NCBI GenBank assembly: GCA_026417625.1
Contig: JAOACW010000008.1
Coordinates: forward strand, 22,037 to 86,036
Source of the DNA: Syntrophales bacterium
GTDB taxonomy: Bacteria; Desulfobacterota; Syntrophia; Syntrophales; UBA8958
Reading direction: 5' to 3'
Length of the DNA: 64,000 nt
The notes under the pieces were generated by a model, which was given only the letters and a program-made list of their open reading frames with translations, had not been told where the DNA came from and did no database searches. Shown in pieces: positions 56,701-64,000 of the stretch (the stretch's first letter is position 1; every line of letters starts with the position of its first letter). The translations under genes were made by a program, and so were the position numbers.

Positions 56701-57521
56701 ACTACTGTTTTTGTTCTAACAATGGAGAGCAGACGTTCGCATGTCTCCCTGATATCCTGTTCTGTTGGCATGAAGACAAGGATATCTCCGTATGGTTCAT
56801 TTTCTTCAAGTTCCCGAACAGCCTCCAGTGTCGCATCGATGTATGTGAATTCACCTTCTTCCTCTCTAATTGGGTCAATGGGTCTATATTCGACTGATAC
56901 TGGATATAGGCGTCCCGAAACTTCGATAATGGGTGGATTTTCGAATGCTTTAACAAACTTTTCGGTCTCTAATGTGGCGGATGTGATAATAACTTTGAGA
57001 TCTTCTCTCTTTTTTATAAGATTTCTAAGAATACCAAGAATGAAATCTATGTTCACGCTTCTCTCATGGGCCTCATCCACTATGATGGTATCGTACATTC
57101 GAAGCTCAGGATCACTTTGGATTTCCATGAGGAGTATCCCATCTGTCATAACCCGAACGAGGGGATTTGCTGCTTTGACTTCCTCAAAACGTATCTTGTA
57201 GGAAACTGACTGACCGATACTTTCTCTTAATTCTTCGGCTATACGGTGGGCGATGGATACCGCTGCAACCCGACGAGGCTGAGTGCATCCGATCATACCT
57301 GACACACCTCGCCCAGCTTCGATGCACATTTTTGGTATCTGTGTGCTTTTGCCCGAACCAGTCTCTCCGGTAACTATGATCACTTGATTATTCCTGATGG
57401 CGTCAACGATCTCCTCTTTTTTGGCGGTTATAGGCAGTTCGGGGGGATAGTGAATATTTGGTTGGAAAACCCCCTTCTGGCGACCCGAGATGTTTTTGTC
57501 ACTTATTTTAAAGTATCCCAT
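53718..57521 (-). CDS. hrpA: ATP-dependent RNA helicase HrpA
   Basis: HrpA is a DEAH-box helicase of about 1267 residues, the normal length. It has Walker A TGETGSGKST, DEAH (VDEAHERS), SATLETEKF, TNVAETSITIPNIRFVIDTG and QRMGRCGR. After the helicase core come the HA2, OB-fold and the long C-terminal DUF3418 region (LGGNRAIEQSIYNRVMNDLF). ATG 57521 is preferred over GTG 57533. It acts in RNA metabolism, including resolving stalled ribosomes in enterobacteria. Confidence 0.94.
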   Translation of the reverse strand: MGYFKISDKNISGRQKGVFQPNIHYPPELPITAKKEEIVDAIRNNQVIIVTGETGSGKSTQIPKMCIEAGRGVSGMIGCTQPRRVAAVSIAHRIAEELRESIGQSVSYKIRFEEVKAANPLVRVMTDGILLMEIQSDPELRMYDTIIVDEAHERSVNIDFILGILRNLIKKREDLKVIITSATLETEKFVKAFENPPIIEVSGRLYPVSVEYRPIDPIREEEGEFTYIDATLEAVRELEENEPYGDILVFMPTEQDIRETCERLLSIVRTKTVVLPLYSRLPWSDQKRVFHPVTGRKVIVSTNVAETSITIPNIRFVIDTGFARISQYNPRSKTTSLPIRPISRSSADQRMGRCGRVMNGVCIRLYSETDYLERPRFTTPEILRSNLSGVVLRMLYLKLGNIEEFPFIDPPQKKNITDAFEQLQELGAIHRDKDGSWKLTELGNIMAKLPLDPHLSRILLEGIRRGCRREIQVIVSGLTIIDPRERPLGLEKKADEKHALYSDSRSDFMTLLKIWNEFHNTWDRLQTQNQLRKFCKENYLSFRRMREWRDVYEQINRILDEHAEALFDKLKPLPKQEDIYEAVHKAILSGYLSHVAEQEEGNLYKGTKGKKILIHPGSGLYKRGGKWIVAAELVQTNRLFARLVAKVEPSWIEEMGKHLCTLSYSSPRFDSHRGEVVVDVKVSLWGLVIVPRRTVSYKHVNPDEATDIFIREGLMTGEIKTHFRFLSHNLQIVEKIKKIENKLRRWNILDEETIFQFYKNNLVGVSDVRSLKKIIKERGGDSFLFLKENDIINEAFNESVVQSFPDELSLNGHSLPIEYRFAPGSPEDGVTLKVPLELLAKIKESTLERAVPGLLEQKITMLLKQLPREYRRKLPSISEICTLALKSILQSEEPLVNALSSFLQANYGIHIPAEAWLNEKLPDFLRLRIEVVGNDNVTHACSRDLSLLKETVVEDMVQAAFEKEKSRWEKEDLSTWDFGDLPERVPLLKNNVEIGYAYPALECKDGKVNLRIFRDMDNALSNHLRGVRCLYEKFYAKHTKHLRRSISISPKLKNLSLSLGGNRAIEQSIYNRVMNDLFAKNIRSKKEFDEHGERVRPLILQRGQEIVKAAELLLDTYHDTEKTIKQIEARETKNPAALSFTASVRQELKKLMPPNFIEIYPDDRFSDLSRYMRALAIKAERGIRDLRKALLKEKEIQYFEERYTELKKSSEVSQNTALAGAVEEFRWMIEEYKISLFAQELKTAFPISRKRLEEKLEEINSLKKSAI

Positions 57522-57723
57522 TTGTTTCACCACGTATTTATATACAGATGTTATTGGTCACTGAGCAACAAAAATTAGAAGAAAGAGAGTATACCCATCT
57601 AAACAGTACTTAGTAAGAAAGAACAAAACTCAAAAGAGTGACTAATGTTGTTCCTTCGACGATTATTGATTGATATCAATGGCGATTGTGTTTTTCACAT
57701 CTTTTAGTTAATTAGTACGAAAC

Positions 57724-57753
57724 TTGACAGTCTCTGAGAGTGAGTGGTATATC
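57724..57753 (+). promoter_or_regulatory. candidate sigma-70 promoter for the exported DUF1566 gene
   Basis: TTGACA at 57724-57729 and TATATC at 57748-57753 are 18 nt apart. The start codon is about 70 bp downstream. A perfect 12-bp palindrome (ATTGATATCAAT) lies at 57669-57680. Confidence 0.45.
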
Positions 57754-57820
57754 GATTTTCCAATTAAAAATTGATAAACTAAAAGTGAATCAAGAAATAA
57801 AATTTCTATGGATGTGTGAA

Positions 57821-58741
57821 ATGATGAAGGGAAAGATACTCAATCAATTGAATTCTGTTAAAAAATTTTGGATTTTTTTTATTGTTTTCAGTCTATTCTT
57901 TTTAACGAGTTCTGAGACAAAGGCAAGTTCAGAAATAATAAGCGATTTCTTGAAAGAGAACAATTATGAGTTGATTTCTTTAAAGGTTCTCAAAACGGGA
58001 GACATTGTGCAGAGTATCAAAAAATCCTTATTGGGTGAATACTATACAGAATATTACCGTCCTGTCTTAATTAAGATCAGTGCGAGGTGTAAACCAACTG
58101 GAAAGTATTACGATGCGATTATCGAAACAAGACAGTATAGAGACAAATGGGGAGAGTGGAAATTTGATAATTATGTAATATTAGACATCGAGAGATCTTT
58201 TCCAAAAACAGTTTGTGAAACGGAAGAAGATATTAAAAAAAGGTTGAGAAAAGAAAAAGAAGAACAAGCAAAACTTGAAATAGAGGCTATGTTGAAAGAT
58301 AGGTTCGTCAGGTTGGATTTGTATGATAAAGAAGTATCAGATGCTGAAAAAGGTATACTCAAAGACAGGATGCCAGTTCTCGATAAGAAAACAAATTTAA
58401 TATGGTATCATACAGGTCCTAAGTTAGAAATAAAAAGAGAAAACGCATCGGCATCAGCTGTGGAGTATTGTCGAAAATTAAAAGTTGGTAAATATCAAAA
58501 TTGGCGGTTGCCAACGGAAACCGAGTTTCTTGAGTTGTGGAACTTCAAAGACAGATATAAAGGCGTGTATAATTATTTTTCAATAGGATCTCTTGATTTT
58601 AATGTTTGGGTCACTAAAACCAAAGATACGAAACACACTGTAGGAGGGGAAGGGGCCAATTGTACTACAACTTCAAATTTGAAAAAGTTTAATCACTTAT
58701 GCAATGTTCTATGTGTGCATGATGGAGATTACATCAAGTAA
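57821..58741 (+). CDS. exported DUF1566-domain protein
   Basis: From ATG 57821 the 306-residue protein has a signal peptide (KFWIFFIVFSLFFLTSSETKA, cleavage near residue 36). After a Lys/Glu-rich middle part comes a C-terminal DUF1566 (Lcl) domain: VLDKKTNLIW, ASAVEYCRKLKVGKYQNWRLPTETEFLELW. Such domains are found in exported proteins of unknown role. The DNA is AT-rich with many AAA, AAT and ATA codons, unlike hrpA next door. It could be part of the island. The start is uncertain; other in-frame ATG codons lie at 57812 and 57824. Confidence 0.75.
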   Translation: MMKGKILNQLNSVKKFWIFFIVFSLFFLTSSETKASSEIISDFLKENNYELISLKVLKTGDIVQSIKKSLLGEYYTEYYRPVLIKISARCKPTGKYYDAIIETRQYRDKWGEWKFDNYVILDIERSFPKTVCETEEDIKKRLRKEKEEQAKLEIEAMLKDRFVRLDLYDKEVSDAEKGILKDRMPVLDKKTNLIWYHTGPKLEIKRENASASAVEYCRKLKVGKYQNWRLPTETEFLELWNFKDRYKGVYNYFSIGSLDFNVWVTKTKDTKHTVGGEGANCTTTSNLKKFNHLCNVLCVHDGDYIK

Positions 58742-58784
58742 AGTAGTATAATAACTCTCCAAAGTGTAGAAATGAGCCGTTATT

Positions 58785-58995
58785 ATGGACCTCTCGACCC
58801 TTGAAATCTGGCTATGGGATGCGGCCTGTGCCATTCGCTGGCCGGTGGACGTGCCGAAGTTTAAGGAATAGATCCTCCAGCTGGTTTTTCTCAAGCACCT
58901 CTCAGACATCTTAGACGAAGAGCTTCTCCGCCTTGCTGAAACATTCGGTGACGCGGAAACGGGCGCGGCAACTCGTGGAGGAAGAGCGTGCCTAA
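58785..58995 (+). pseudogene. remnant of a type I restriction-modification methyltransferase (HsdM N-terminus)
   Basis: Starting at ATG 58785 the reading frame gives STLEIWLWDAACAIRW, PVDVPKFKE, then an in-frame TAG at 58869, then ILQLVFLKHLSDILDEEL and LLRLAETFGD. This matches the first 70 residues of HsdM, where the usual KFKDYILPLIFLKRLSD continues through the stop position. After that the frame is lost near 58965. No S or R subunit is seen. It is a decayed fragment; base composition is richer in GC than the flanks. Confidence 0.8.
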
Positions 58996-59056
58996 GCTAC
59001 AAGCGCGCTACACCAGTCACTGATTCAGCTTCTGCTTTACCAACGGAGGAAGTGAC

Positions 59057-59257
59057 ATGATTTCGACCCACAAAGCGATGTGGATGTGTTTGTGGAATTT
59101 GAGCTTGACGCTGTGTTCGGTTTCTGACGCTCGCCCGGATAGCGCGCGAGCTCTCGGATCTCTTGGGGCGAGCAGTGTATTTGGTGCCCCGCAGCGGACT
59201 CAAACCCGCCTTTGGGAAGCCGTGCTGAAGGAAGAGCAGGTGATCTATGCGGCCTGA
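59057..59257 (+). pseudogene. frameshifted MntA-type nucleotidyltransferase antitoxin remnant
   Basis: Three successive frames give pieces of one protein: SDVDVFVEFELDAVFGF, then IARELSDLLGRAVYLVPRS and GLKPAF, then LWEAVLKEEQVIYAA with a TGA at 59255. This matches the C-terminal two thirds of MNT-domain antitoxins (the DxD motif and the YLVP core). At least two frameshifts exist and the GS motif at the front is missing. The stop overlaps the hepT-like start, as in intact mntA-hepT pairs. Confidence 0.78.
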
Positions 59258-59378
59258 GCGTCTGTACTTGAACGACATCATCGAGGCTGCCGACGTCATC
59301 GCCCGCTTTCTACGCGGCGTGGGTGAGGTTGAGTTTATTTTCTATGCTTGGGCAGAAGATTTTGTGAAGGAGGTTTAA
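59247..59378 (+). pseudogene. truncated HepT-like (HEPN/DUF86) toxin gene
   Basis: The 43-residue frame starts MRPERLYLNDIIEAADVIARF, the N-terminus of HepT toxins (MRPERLYLxDILEA), and ends at TAA 59376. Intact HepT has about 110-140 residues with the RX4-6H catalytic motif, which is absent, so this gene cannot be active. It overlaps the MntA remnant by 11 bp. Confidence 0.8.
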
Positions 59379-60598
59379 ATTCACTTTATTTGTTCTACCC
59401 CAAGGCAACTTGATCTAAATACTTGACGATTGTTTTAACTGGCGAAGGAATAAAATCTTTACCGCAATTACACAGGGATCACTTTAGAATAAAATGCAGG
59501 AGAAAATGATGGATTTTCTGTTTGATTTCCACTTGTTCAGGAAGGGATTTCCGACGACGCATACTATTCATCTCAAGTTTACGGAGATCGCTGCATCATC
59601 ATCGTAGCGAATAACCACATCTGAATCTACGGGAATGTCTCCTTGAGGAGCTCCACCGGTCTCCCTGACAGTGATGCTTACCATGTCACCATTACATGCA
59701 ATTTTAGATAAAACACCCTCCTCAAAGAAATAATCCAACCCAAAATGGAGTTTGTTTCAAGATAGTTAGATAAATGATGTCATGTAGAGTATTAGGGCTT
59801 GTGTTCTTGTAGGAAAATTGTGTGCTAAAGTCTCCATGTATAAAGAATACGTTGTTGCCACCAATGATTTTCTCGCTGAACGAAGAAAGTATTAGAGGCA
59901 AGAACTGAAGGAAGGATAAGGGAAAGTTACAGGTAGATGAAGGTTTATATGAATGGAAAGCCTGTTAAACTCTTACCCAGTATTAAAGCATGCCCTTATC
60001 AACTCCGGTTTTAATAATTGAAACAAGAAGAAAAGTTTTTGATTGATGGGGCAATGGGATGAAGCTTGATAGAGCTCTTTCGGAAGGGGTTGAGATTTTT
60101 GTTTAAAATGCAACATAAAGAACGATGTTTTTGTTTTATTTTAGCTAACAGCTGGATGATCGATACAGCAGCAATAAAAGATTTAAATAAACTTAACCTT
60201 ATCATACTGATAGCTAAACAACTTCAATAATTTCACAACTAATTCTTCTCGAAACATGGCAGTATGGCTACCGTACTCTCTACATTAAGTGACATACGGT
60301 TCTCACCAAGATCTGTTATAATTTTAAGAAAGCTTCATGTGAATTGAAAGAGGTGGAGGCATTTGACCTAGAGGAGGCGCTCTATAGAGAGGGATTTATC
60401 CATATGAGCCTGTGAATTGGCGGACGCTGATGATCTTGAAACATATGAATTAAGAAGAATATGCATGTTTTCATGCAATAGCGGATGATATTCTGTAAAG
60501 GGGATACTTTTTACGTTGATTTTTATAATTCGGAATATTAAAATTTTATCAATCAACTAAAAATTCATAGGACTTTTTTCAGAAGGAGGGGCGATCTT
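59379..60598. other. gene-free, decayed stretch before the defence operon
   Basis: No intact gene is visible in these 1.2 kb. Minus-strand pieces at 59722-59968 (IIGGNNVFFIHGDFS) and 59568-59756 (VSITVRETGGAP, then DVVIRYDDD and a TGA) look like one unidentified protein with a frameshift between them. A plus-strand piece at 59937-60021 (MKVYMNGKPVKLLPS, then frameshift, then HALINSGF) looks like another small broken gene. The two overlap, so at most one is right there. From about 60030 the sequence is AT-rich and featureless except a TATAAT at 60524-60529. Confidence 0.5.
59568..59756 (-). pseudogene. C-terminal fragment of an unidentified protein
   Basis: About 62 codons without a start, bounded by a TGA upstream at 59757-59759. 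The piece reads DYFFEEGVLSKIACNGDMV and continues SITVRETGGAPQGDIPVDSD to a TGA at 59568. It has the look of real coding sequence but I do not recognise the family. Confidence 0.4.
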
Positions 60599-63013
60599 TT
60601 GTTTAGAGTTTGTTGGGATAAGGAGATAAACGGGGTTTTGCTCAATAGTTCATGGGATGAATCATTGAATTTGTCACCCCGACCTGTGTACAGAGAGGAG
60701 CTTGATATCTTAGGATTTGACAAATATTGGAAGTATCCTGAAGACATTGAGGAACCTCTCCTTTGGGCATTAGGGAGGAGGTATTATTATAAAGGTATTT
60801 TGGTGGCTGAAGCGAAGGGAGGTAGTCTTTTTGAAGCACCAGAAATTGTAATTACCGAAGATGGTAAAGGTATAACCCTTAAACCAATAGACATGAATGA
60901 AGTGATAGAGAGAAACAAAGAAGCTTTATTTATAATAGAAAACGAGGCAATGGACTTTGTCTATGACACATACAAAAAATATAAAAATAAAGTAGATTTT
61001 ATTGCCGTTGCCTTCAGCGGTGGAAAAGATTCGCAAGTTGTCCTTGACATTGTAAGCAGGGTGTTACCTCCCGATGAATATATAGTTGTCTTTTCAGATA
61101 CCACAATGGAGCTACCCTATACTTATGAAACAGTGGAAAGAACCAAAAAAGAGTATCAAGAGAGATATCCTAACCTAAAATTCTATACTATTAAACCACC
61201 AAAGCCTGCTATTGAATTTTGGGAAGACTTTGGTCCTCCCAGTAGAATCCACAGGTGGTGCTGCACAGTAATGAAAACAGCACCATTTGTGAACTTTTTC
61301 CGGGAGCTCAACCACGAAAGAGGAAATTCAAAAAACCCAAAGATATTAGTCTTTGACGGCGTAAGGGCAGAAGAGAGCCATGCAAGGAGTGGGTATAGCA
61401 GGGTAGGTTTAAATACTAAATATATACTACAAATTAATGCCGAACCAATACAAAATTGGAAATTGGTTGATATTTTTCTATATTTATATTTCCGAAAGAT
61501 TAATATTAATCCTTTCTACAAAATAGGCGCAGAAAGAATTGGCTGTTCAGTTTGTCCGTTTACTTCACCTAAGTCAGAATTTCTTATTTACAGATTTTTT
61601 CCAGATAAAGTAAAGAGTTATATCGAAATCATTAAAAAAATGGTTAATGTCAAACTAAGAAAAAATGACTCAGAAATTATTGATACATATATAGGTGAAG
61701 GTCAATGGAAGAAAAGGGCTGGTGGAAGAGATTTAGTATTAGAAGAGCTTATTAGGTATGATTATTTTAATAATGAAAAGACAATAGTAAAAATAAAAAA
61801 ATTAGATAAAGATAAGTTTGATGAATTCCTCAATATTGTCAGTTATTACAAAACAAACAATAATTTATATGAGATTAAAAATAAGAATGATTTTGGCAAC
61901 TTAAAAATTGAGTTTAATCAAAATGAAGTCTCCATAGAGATCAATAGCAGCTCATATGAGTTAACAGGAATTATAAAAAAAATAATTAATAAAGCAGTCT
62001 ACTGTGTTGGCTGTAAAAATTGTGAAATACTATGTAAAAATGGAGCAATAAGGTTTGAACCAAAAATTACTATTTCTACAGAAAAATGTGTGCACTGTTT
62101 AGAATGTCTGAATATTGAAAAAGGCTGTCAAGTAGCTAAATCATTAAATATAACGGAGAGTGCAGAGGAGAAAAGTGATCGAGGTGTTATCATGAAAAAA
62201 ATAACTCATAACAAATATCAAACTTTTGGATTAAGAGAGGAATGGTTAAATAATTTTATTTATGATACTGAAAATTTTATTTCTGATATACAACTTGCAT
62301 ATAATACAATCAAGAAAAAAACCGAAAAAGGATTCAATGGGAAAACTAAATTAGGAGTATATCAAATTGTCTCTATGTCGGTGTGGTTAATGGAGGCAGA
62401 ATTTTTAAATGATAAAAAAGAGTTATCTGAGAATTTTACTTTTTTCAAAAATATTTGGCTTAAAAACAAAAGAACTATGTGGGATATTATTTTAACTAAT
62501 CTTTATTTTAATTCTTCAATTATGAAATGGTATTTAGATAATTTTCAATGGAAAACTGAAATATCGAAAGATGAAATTAAAAAAAGATTAATCGATGATG
62601 ACCCATTATCAAGCGCAAGAACAATATCAAATGATTTAAATGCTTTATTTCAAACTATGACGCAAACTCCTATAGGAAATGAGATAGGTCTTTGTAAAAT
62701 TATAGATGATAAAAGAAAGATTATAAAGAAAGAAGGTACATCTGATGTGAGTTTAATAGGCATTTGTTACAATTTATATAAAACTTCAATGGTCTTAAAA
62801 ACAAATAAATTTAGGATATTCCAATTTTACGACCCAAATTTTTTTGGAGGGCCCTACAAAGTTTATGGAATTGGCAGAACAGAATTAATAGATAAATTAA
62901 TCTCTATTCAATCAAAAAGTTCGGACATACTGCATACAGAAATAACCGCTGACTTAGATAATATAACACTCAATTTTTCAGGTTTGGAAGAAATAGAAAA
63001 ATTAATAAGCTGA
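60599..63013 (+). CDS. PAPS reductase-like PP-loop protein fused to ferredoxin and DUF4007 (BrxP-like)
   Basis: This 804-residue protein has an N-terminal part of unknown type (1-110), then an adenosine-phosphosulfate reductase-like domain with the PP-loop SGGKDS at 140-145, paired Cys at 221-222 (RWCCTVMK) and 316/319 (GCSVCP). Then come two [4Fe-4S] motifs (C469-C472-C475-C479 and C497-C500-C503-C510). The C-terminal part (about 540-790) is a DUF4007 domain (TFGLREEWL, TPIGNEIGL). In the DndC/BrxP group such enzymes handle sulfur for DNA modification or defence. A TTG at 60599 behind AAGGAGGGG is the likely start. The DNA is very AT-rich. Confidence 0.85.
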   Translation: MFRVCWDKEINGVLLNSSWDESLNLSPRPVYREELDILGFDKYWKYPEDIEEPLLWALGRRYYYKGILVAEAKGGSLFEAPEIVITEDGKGITLKPIDMNEVIERNKEALFIIENEAMDFVYDTYKKYKNKVDFIAVAFSGGKDSQVVLDIVSRVLPPDEYIVVFSDTTMELPYTYETVERTKKEYQERYPNLKFYTIKPPKPAIEFWEDFGPPSRIHRWCCTVMKTAPFVNFFRELNHERGNSKNPKILVFDGVRAEESHARSGYSRVGLNTKYILQINAEPIQNWKLVDIFLYLYFRKININPFYKIGAERIGCSVCPFTSPKSEFLIYRFFPDKVKSYIEIIKKMVNVKLRKNDSEIIDTYIGEGQWKKRAGGRDLVLEELIRYDYFNNEKTIVKIKKLDKDKFDEFLNIVSYYKTNNNLYEIKNKNDFGNLKIEFNQNEVSIEINSSSYELTGIIKKIINKAVYCVGCKNCEILCKNGAIRFEPKITISTEKCVHCLECLNIEKGCQVAKSLNITESAEEKSDRGVIMKKITHNKYQTFGLREEWLNNFIYDTENFISDIQLAYNTIKKKTEKGFNGKTKLGVYQIVSMSVWLMEAEFLNDKKELSENFTFFKNIWLKNKRTMWDIILTNLYFNSSIMKWYLDNFQWKTEISKDEIKKRLIDDDPLSSARTISNDLNALFQTMTQTPIGNEIGLCKIIDDKRKIIKKEGTSDVSLIGICYNLYKTSMVLKTNKFRIFQFYDPNFFGGPYKVYGIGRTELIDKLISIQSKSSDILHTEITADLDNITLNFSGLEEIEKLIS

Positions 63014-63016
63014 ATA

Positions 63017-63763
63017 ATGCTAAGACATGTTCTTTTTTATAGCTTTGGCCTCAAAATGGAATGGATGGAAAATTGTCTTATAAATTTTGAAGAGAGATTT
63101 AGGGGATTAGGCCCTAAACAAAAGTTGGCATTGTATTATTATTTATTAAAAACAGAATTAATTTATAGAAAAGAGCAAACAGAGTTCTATAAATTTGTAA
63201 AAAGACTTTTTGAAAATAAAAAAAATTATTGGGGTTATTTATGGACAAATCTTTTTTTTAACACTGAATTATTTAAATGGTGGGGTAATGTTAAAAAAGG
63301 CACATACTCAAGAAAACAGTTATTAGAGGCTTTAATAAATTTCTCTGGCTCAAATAATAAATCTGTTATAAGTGGGTTGAATTCAATCCTCAGCACCCTT
63401 GAATACACCCCTATTGGCAGTGAATTGAAAATCGGTATTGTGACAAGGGAAAAGAATAAAAGGTATGTCAAAAAAGAGGGAGGATATCCTTTTGATCCAT
63501 ATGTTGTGTTATATGCCCTTTATAAATATGCTCATAGAAAACAAATATTTAGAATTGACATAGGGGGTATCGAAAACGAAATCTATAGTCCGCAAAAAGT
63601 ACTTGTCATTGAGAGTAGATATGTAAAAAAGGTTTTATTAGAAATAGATGAGCCAGAGCTTTTGCAGACGAACGCAGAAGAAGATAGGTTAATTGCCATA
63701 TTAAACCAGACATTGCATCCTTATGAAGTAATAAAAAGATACATTCAAAAGGAGCGGCTATGA
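63017..63763 (+). CDS. stand-alone DUF4007 protein
   Basis: The 248-residue protein resembles the C-terminal domain of the gene before it: FGLKMEWMENCLINFEERF near the start, then YTPIGSELKIG and KKEGGYPFDPYVVLYALYKY. The two look like a duplicated module, one fused and one free. ATG 63017 lies 3 bp after the previous stop, and its TGA overlaps the next ATG. Function of the domain is not known; it occurs beside PAPS reductase-like genes in defence loci. Confidence 0.82.
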   Translation: MLRHVLFYSFGLKMEWMENCLINFEERFRGLGPKQKLALYYYLLKTELIYRKEQTEFYKFVKRLFENKKNYWGYLWTNLFFNTELFKWWGNVKKGTYSRKQLLEALINFSGSNNKSVISGLNSILSTLEYTPIGSELKIGIVTREKNKRYVKKEGGYPFDPYVVLYALYKYAHRKQIFRIDIGGIENEIYSPQKVLVIESRYVKKVLLEIDEPELLQTNAEEDRLIAILNQTLHPYEVIKRYIQKERL

Positions 63764-64000
63764 AATACTCTGATTTTATCCATTTAGATTATAACTTTTT
63801 GCCCGTCTTTGATTTAGCCCAGGAACAGTTAAACTATTGGAAGAGGTTTATACCTGTAAAAAATTTTTATAGATTGATGAACGAATTTCTAAATGCCTTA
63901 GAGTCTTCAGATTTTACAAAGGTAAAATCGTTTTTGATCCATGGTGCCTATGGCGTTGGTAAAAGTCATGCCTCATCGGTGGTTAAGCACCTTCTATGTG
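63760..64000 (+). CDS. P-loop ATPase of a defence locus (partial, BrxC/PglY candidate)
   Basis: Only the first 80 residues are in the window. They begin MKYSDFIHLDYNFLPVFDLA and contain a Walker A HGAYGVGKSHA near residue 68. This place after PAPS reductase-like and DUF4007 genes would fit the large ATPase BrxC/PglY of BREX type 4, but the part seen cannot prove it. It overlaps the previous gene by four bases (ATGA) and AAGGAG lies 5-10 nt upstream. Confidence 0.6.
   Translation, partial: MKYSDFIHLDYNFLPVFDLAQEQLNYWKRFIPVKNFYRLMNEFLNALESSDFTKVKSFLIHGAYGVGKSHASSVVKHLLC

Noticed and set aside
57669..57680. ATTGATATCAAT as an FNR site
   Set aside because: FNR sites need four bases between TTGAT and ATCAA; here there are none. 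It is only a palindrome.
58997..59299. 100-codon minus-strand frame
   Set aside because: It lies opposite the mntA/hepT remnants, whose plus-strand pieces match known families.
60011..60205. 64-codon minus-strand frame
   Set aside because: Hydrophobic, low-complexity AT-rich frame without start signal or recognisable family.

Overview
The window is a chromosomal segment of an anaerobic, Gram-negative bacterium, most likely a Desulfobacterota (former Deltaproteobacteria) sulfate reducer or syntroph. The grounds are: an ATP synthase cluster in the order b'-b-delta-alpha-gamma-beta-epsilon with no a or c subunit genes and a signal-peptide-like b subunit; a Dha-type radical SAM activator; a catabolic acyl-CoA cluster with a sigma-54 activator; Fe-S oxidoreductase genes; and a mannose-family PTS fragment in an otherwise non-sugar organism. 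The lineage is inferred from gene content, not from a marker tree.

Layout. 1-1242 (minus): partial PpiD/SurA-like periplasmic chaperone. 1409-6784: mreBCD-mrdA-rodA cell-shape operon. 6785-7008: leader with a terminator-like hairpin. 7009-12893: atpF'-F-H-A-G-D-C, closed by a strong terminator. 12945-21510: housekeeping genes (greA, moaA, AmrS-like radical SAM, DUF2007, smc, ftsY, ftcD) and a tRNA-Arg(CCU) whose anticodon loop contains the ftcD stop codon. 21575-22905: isoprenylcysteine methyltransferase-like and DUF72 proteins.

23001-38564 is a catabolic block. A nine-gene minus-strand operon (acyl-CoA dehydrogenase, MaoC hydratase, two SCP-x-type thiolases, DUF35 OB-fold protein, CoA-transferase, second acyl-CoA dehydrogenase, HdrD-like Fe-S protein, cysteine desulfurase) lies behind a consensus sigma-54 promoter (TGGCAC-N5-TTGCA). 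A 1046-residue sigma-54 activator is divergently encoded next to it. On its far side are a third acyl-CoA dehydrogenase and a divergent 4-hydroxybutyryl-CoA dehydratase-like flavoprotein. Together these would activate an acid to its CoA ester, dehydrogenate, hydrate and cleave it. One thiolase lacks the nucleophilic cysteine and the dehydratase-like enzyme lacks one expected cluster ligand, so the pathway is probably not ordinary beta-oxidation.

38615-57521 is a mixed housekeeping region: zinc-dependent phospholipase C-like protein, UMF1-type MFS transporter, DUF2889, cmk-rpsA-sppA-enoyl-CoA hydratase, a small Cys-rich sigma-70-region-4 protein, BtuF-like binding protein, MscS channel, adk, Man-family PTS IIA-IIB-IIC without IID, rimI-like acetyltransferase, pyrK-pyrD, a metallo-beta-lactamase-fold hydrolase and hrpA.

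57522-64000 is an accessory island. It holds an exported DUF1566 protein, then about 1.8 kb of decayed genes in which I recognise an N-terminal hsdM fragment, a frameshifted MntA-type nucleotidyltransferase and a truncated HepT (HEPN) gene. After these comes an AT-rich, translationally coupled operon: a PAPS-reductase-like PP-loop protein fused to a two-cluster ferredoxin and a DUF4007 domain, a separate DUF4007 protein, and the first 80 residues of a large P-loop ATPase. This combination points to a phosphosulfate-reductase-containing defence system, best matched to BREX type 4 (brxP then brxC/pglY). The window ends before pglZ or brxL could be seen.
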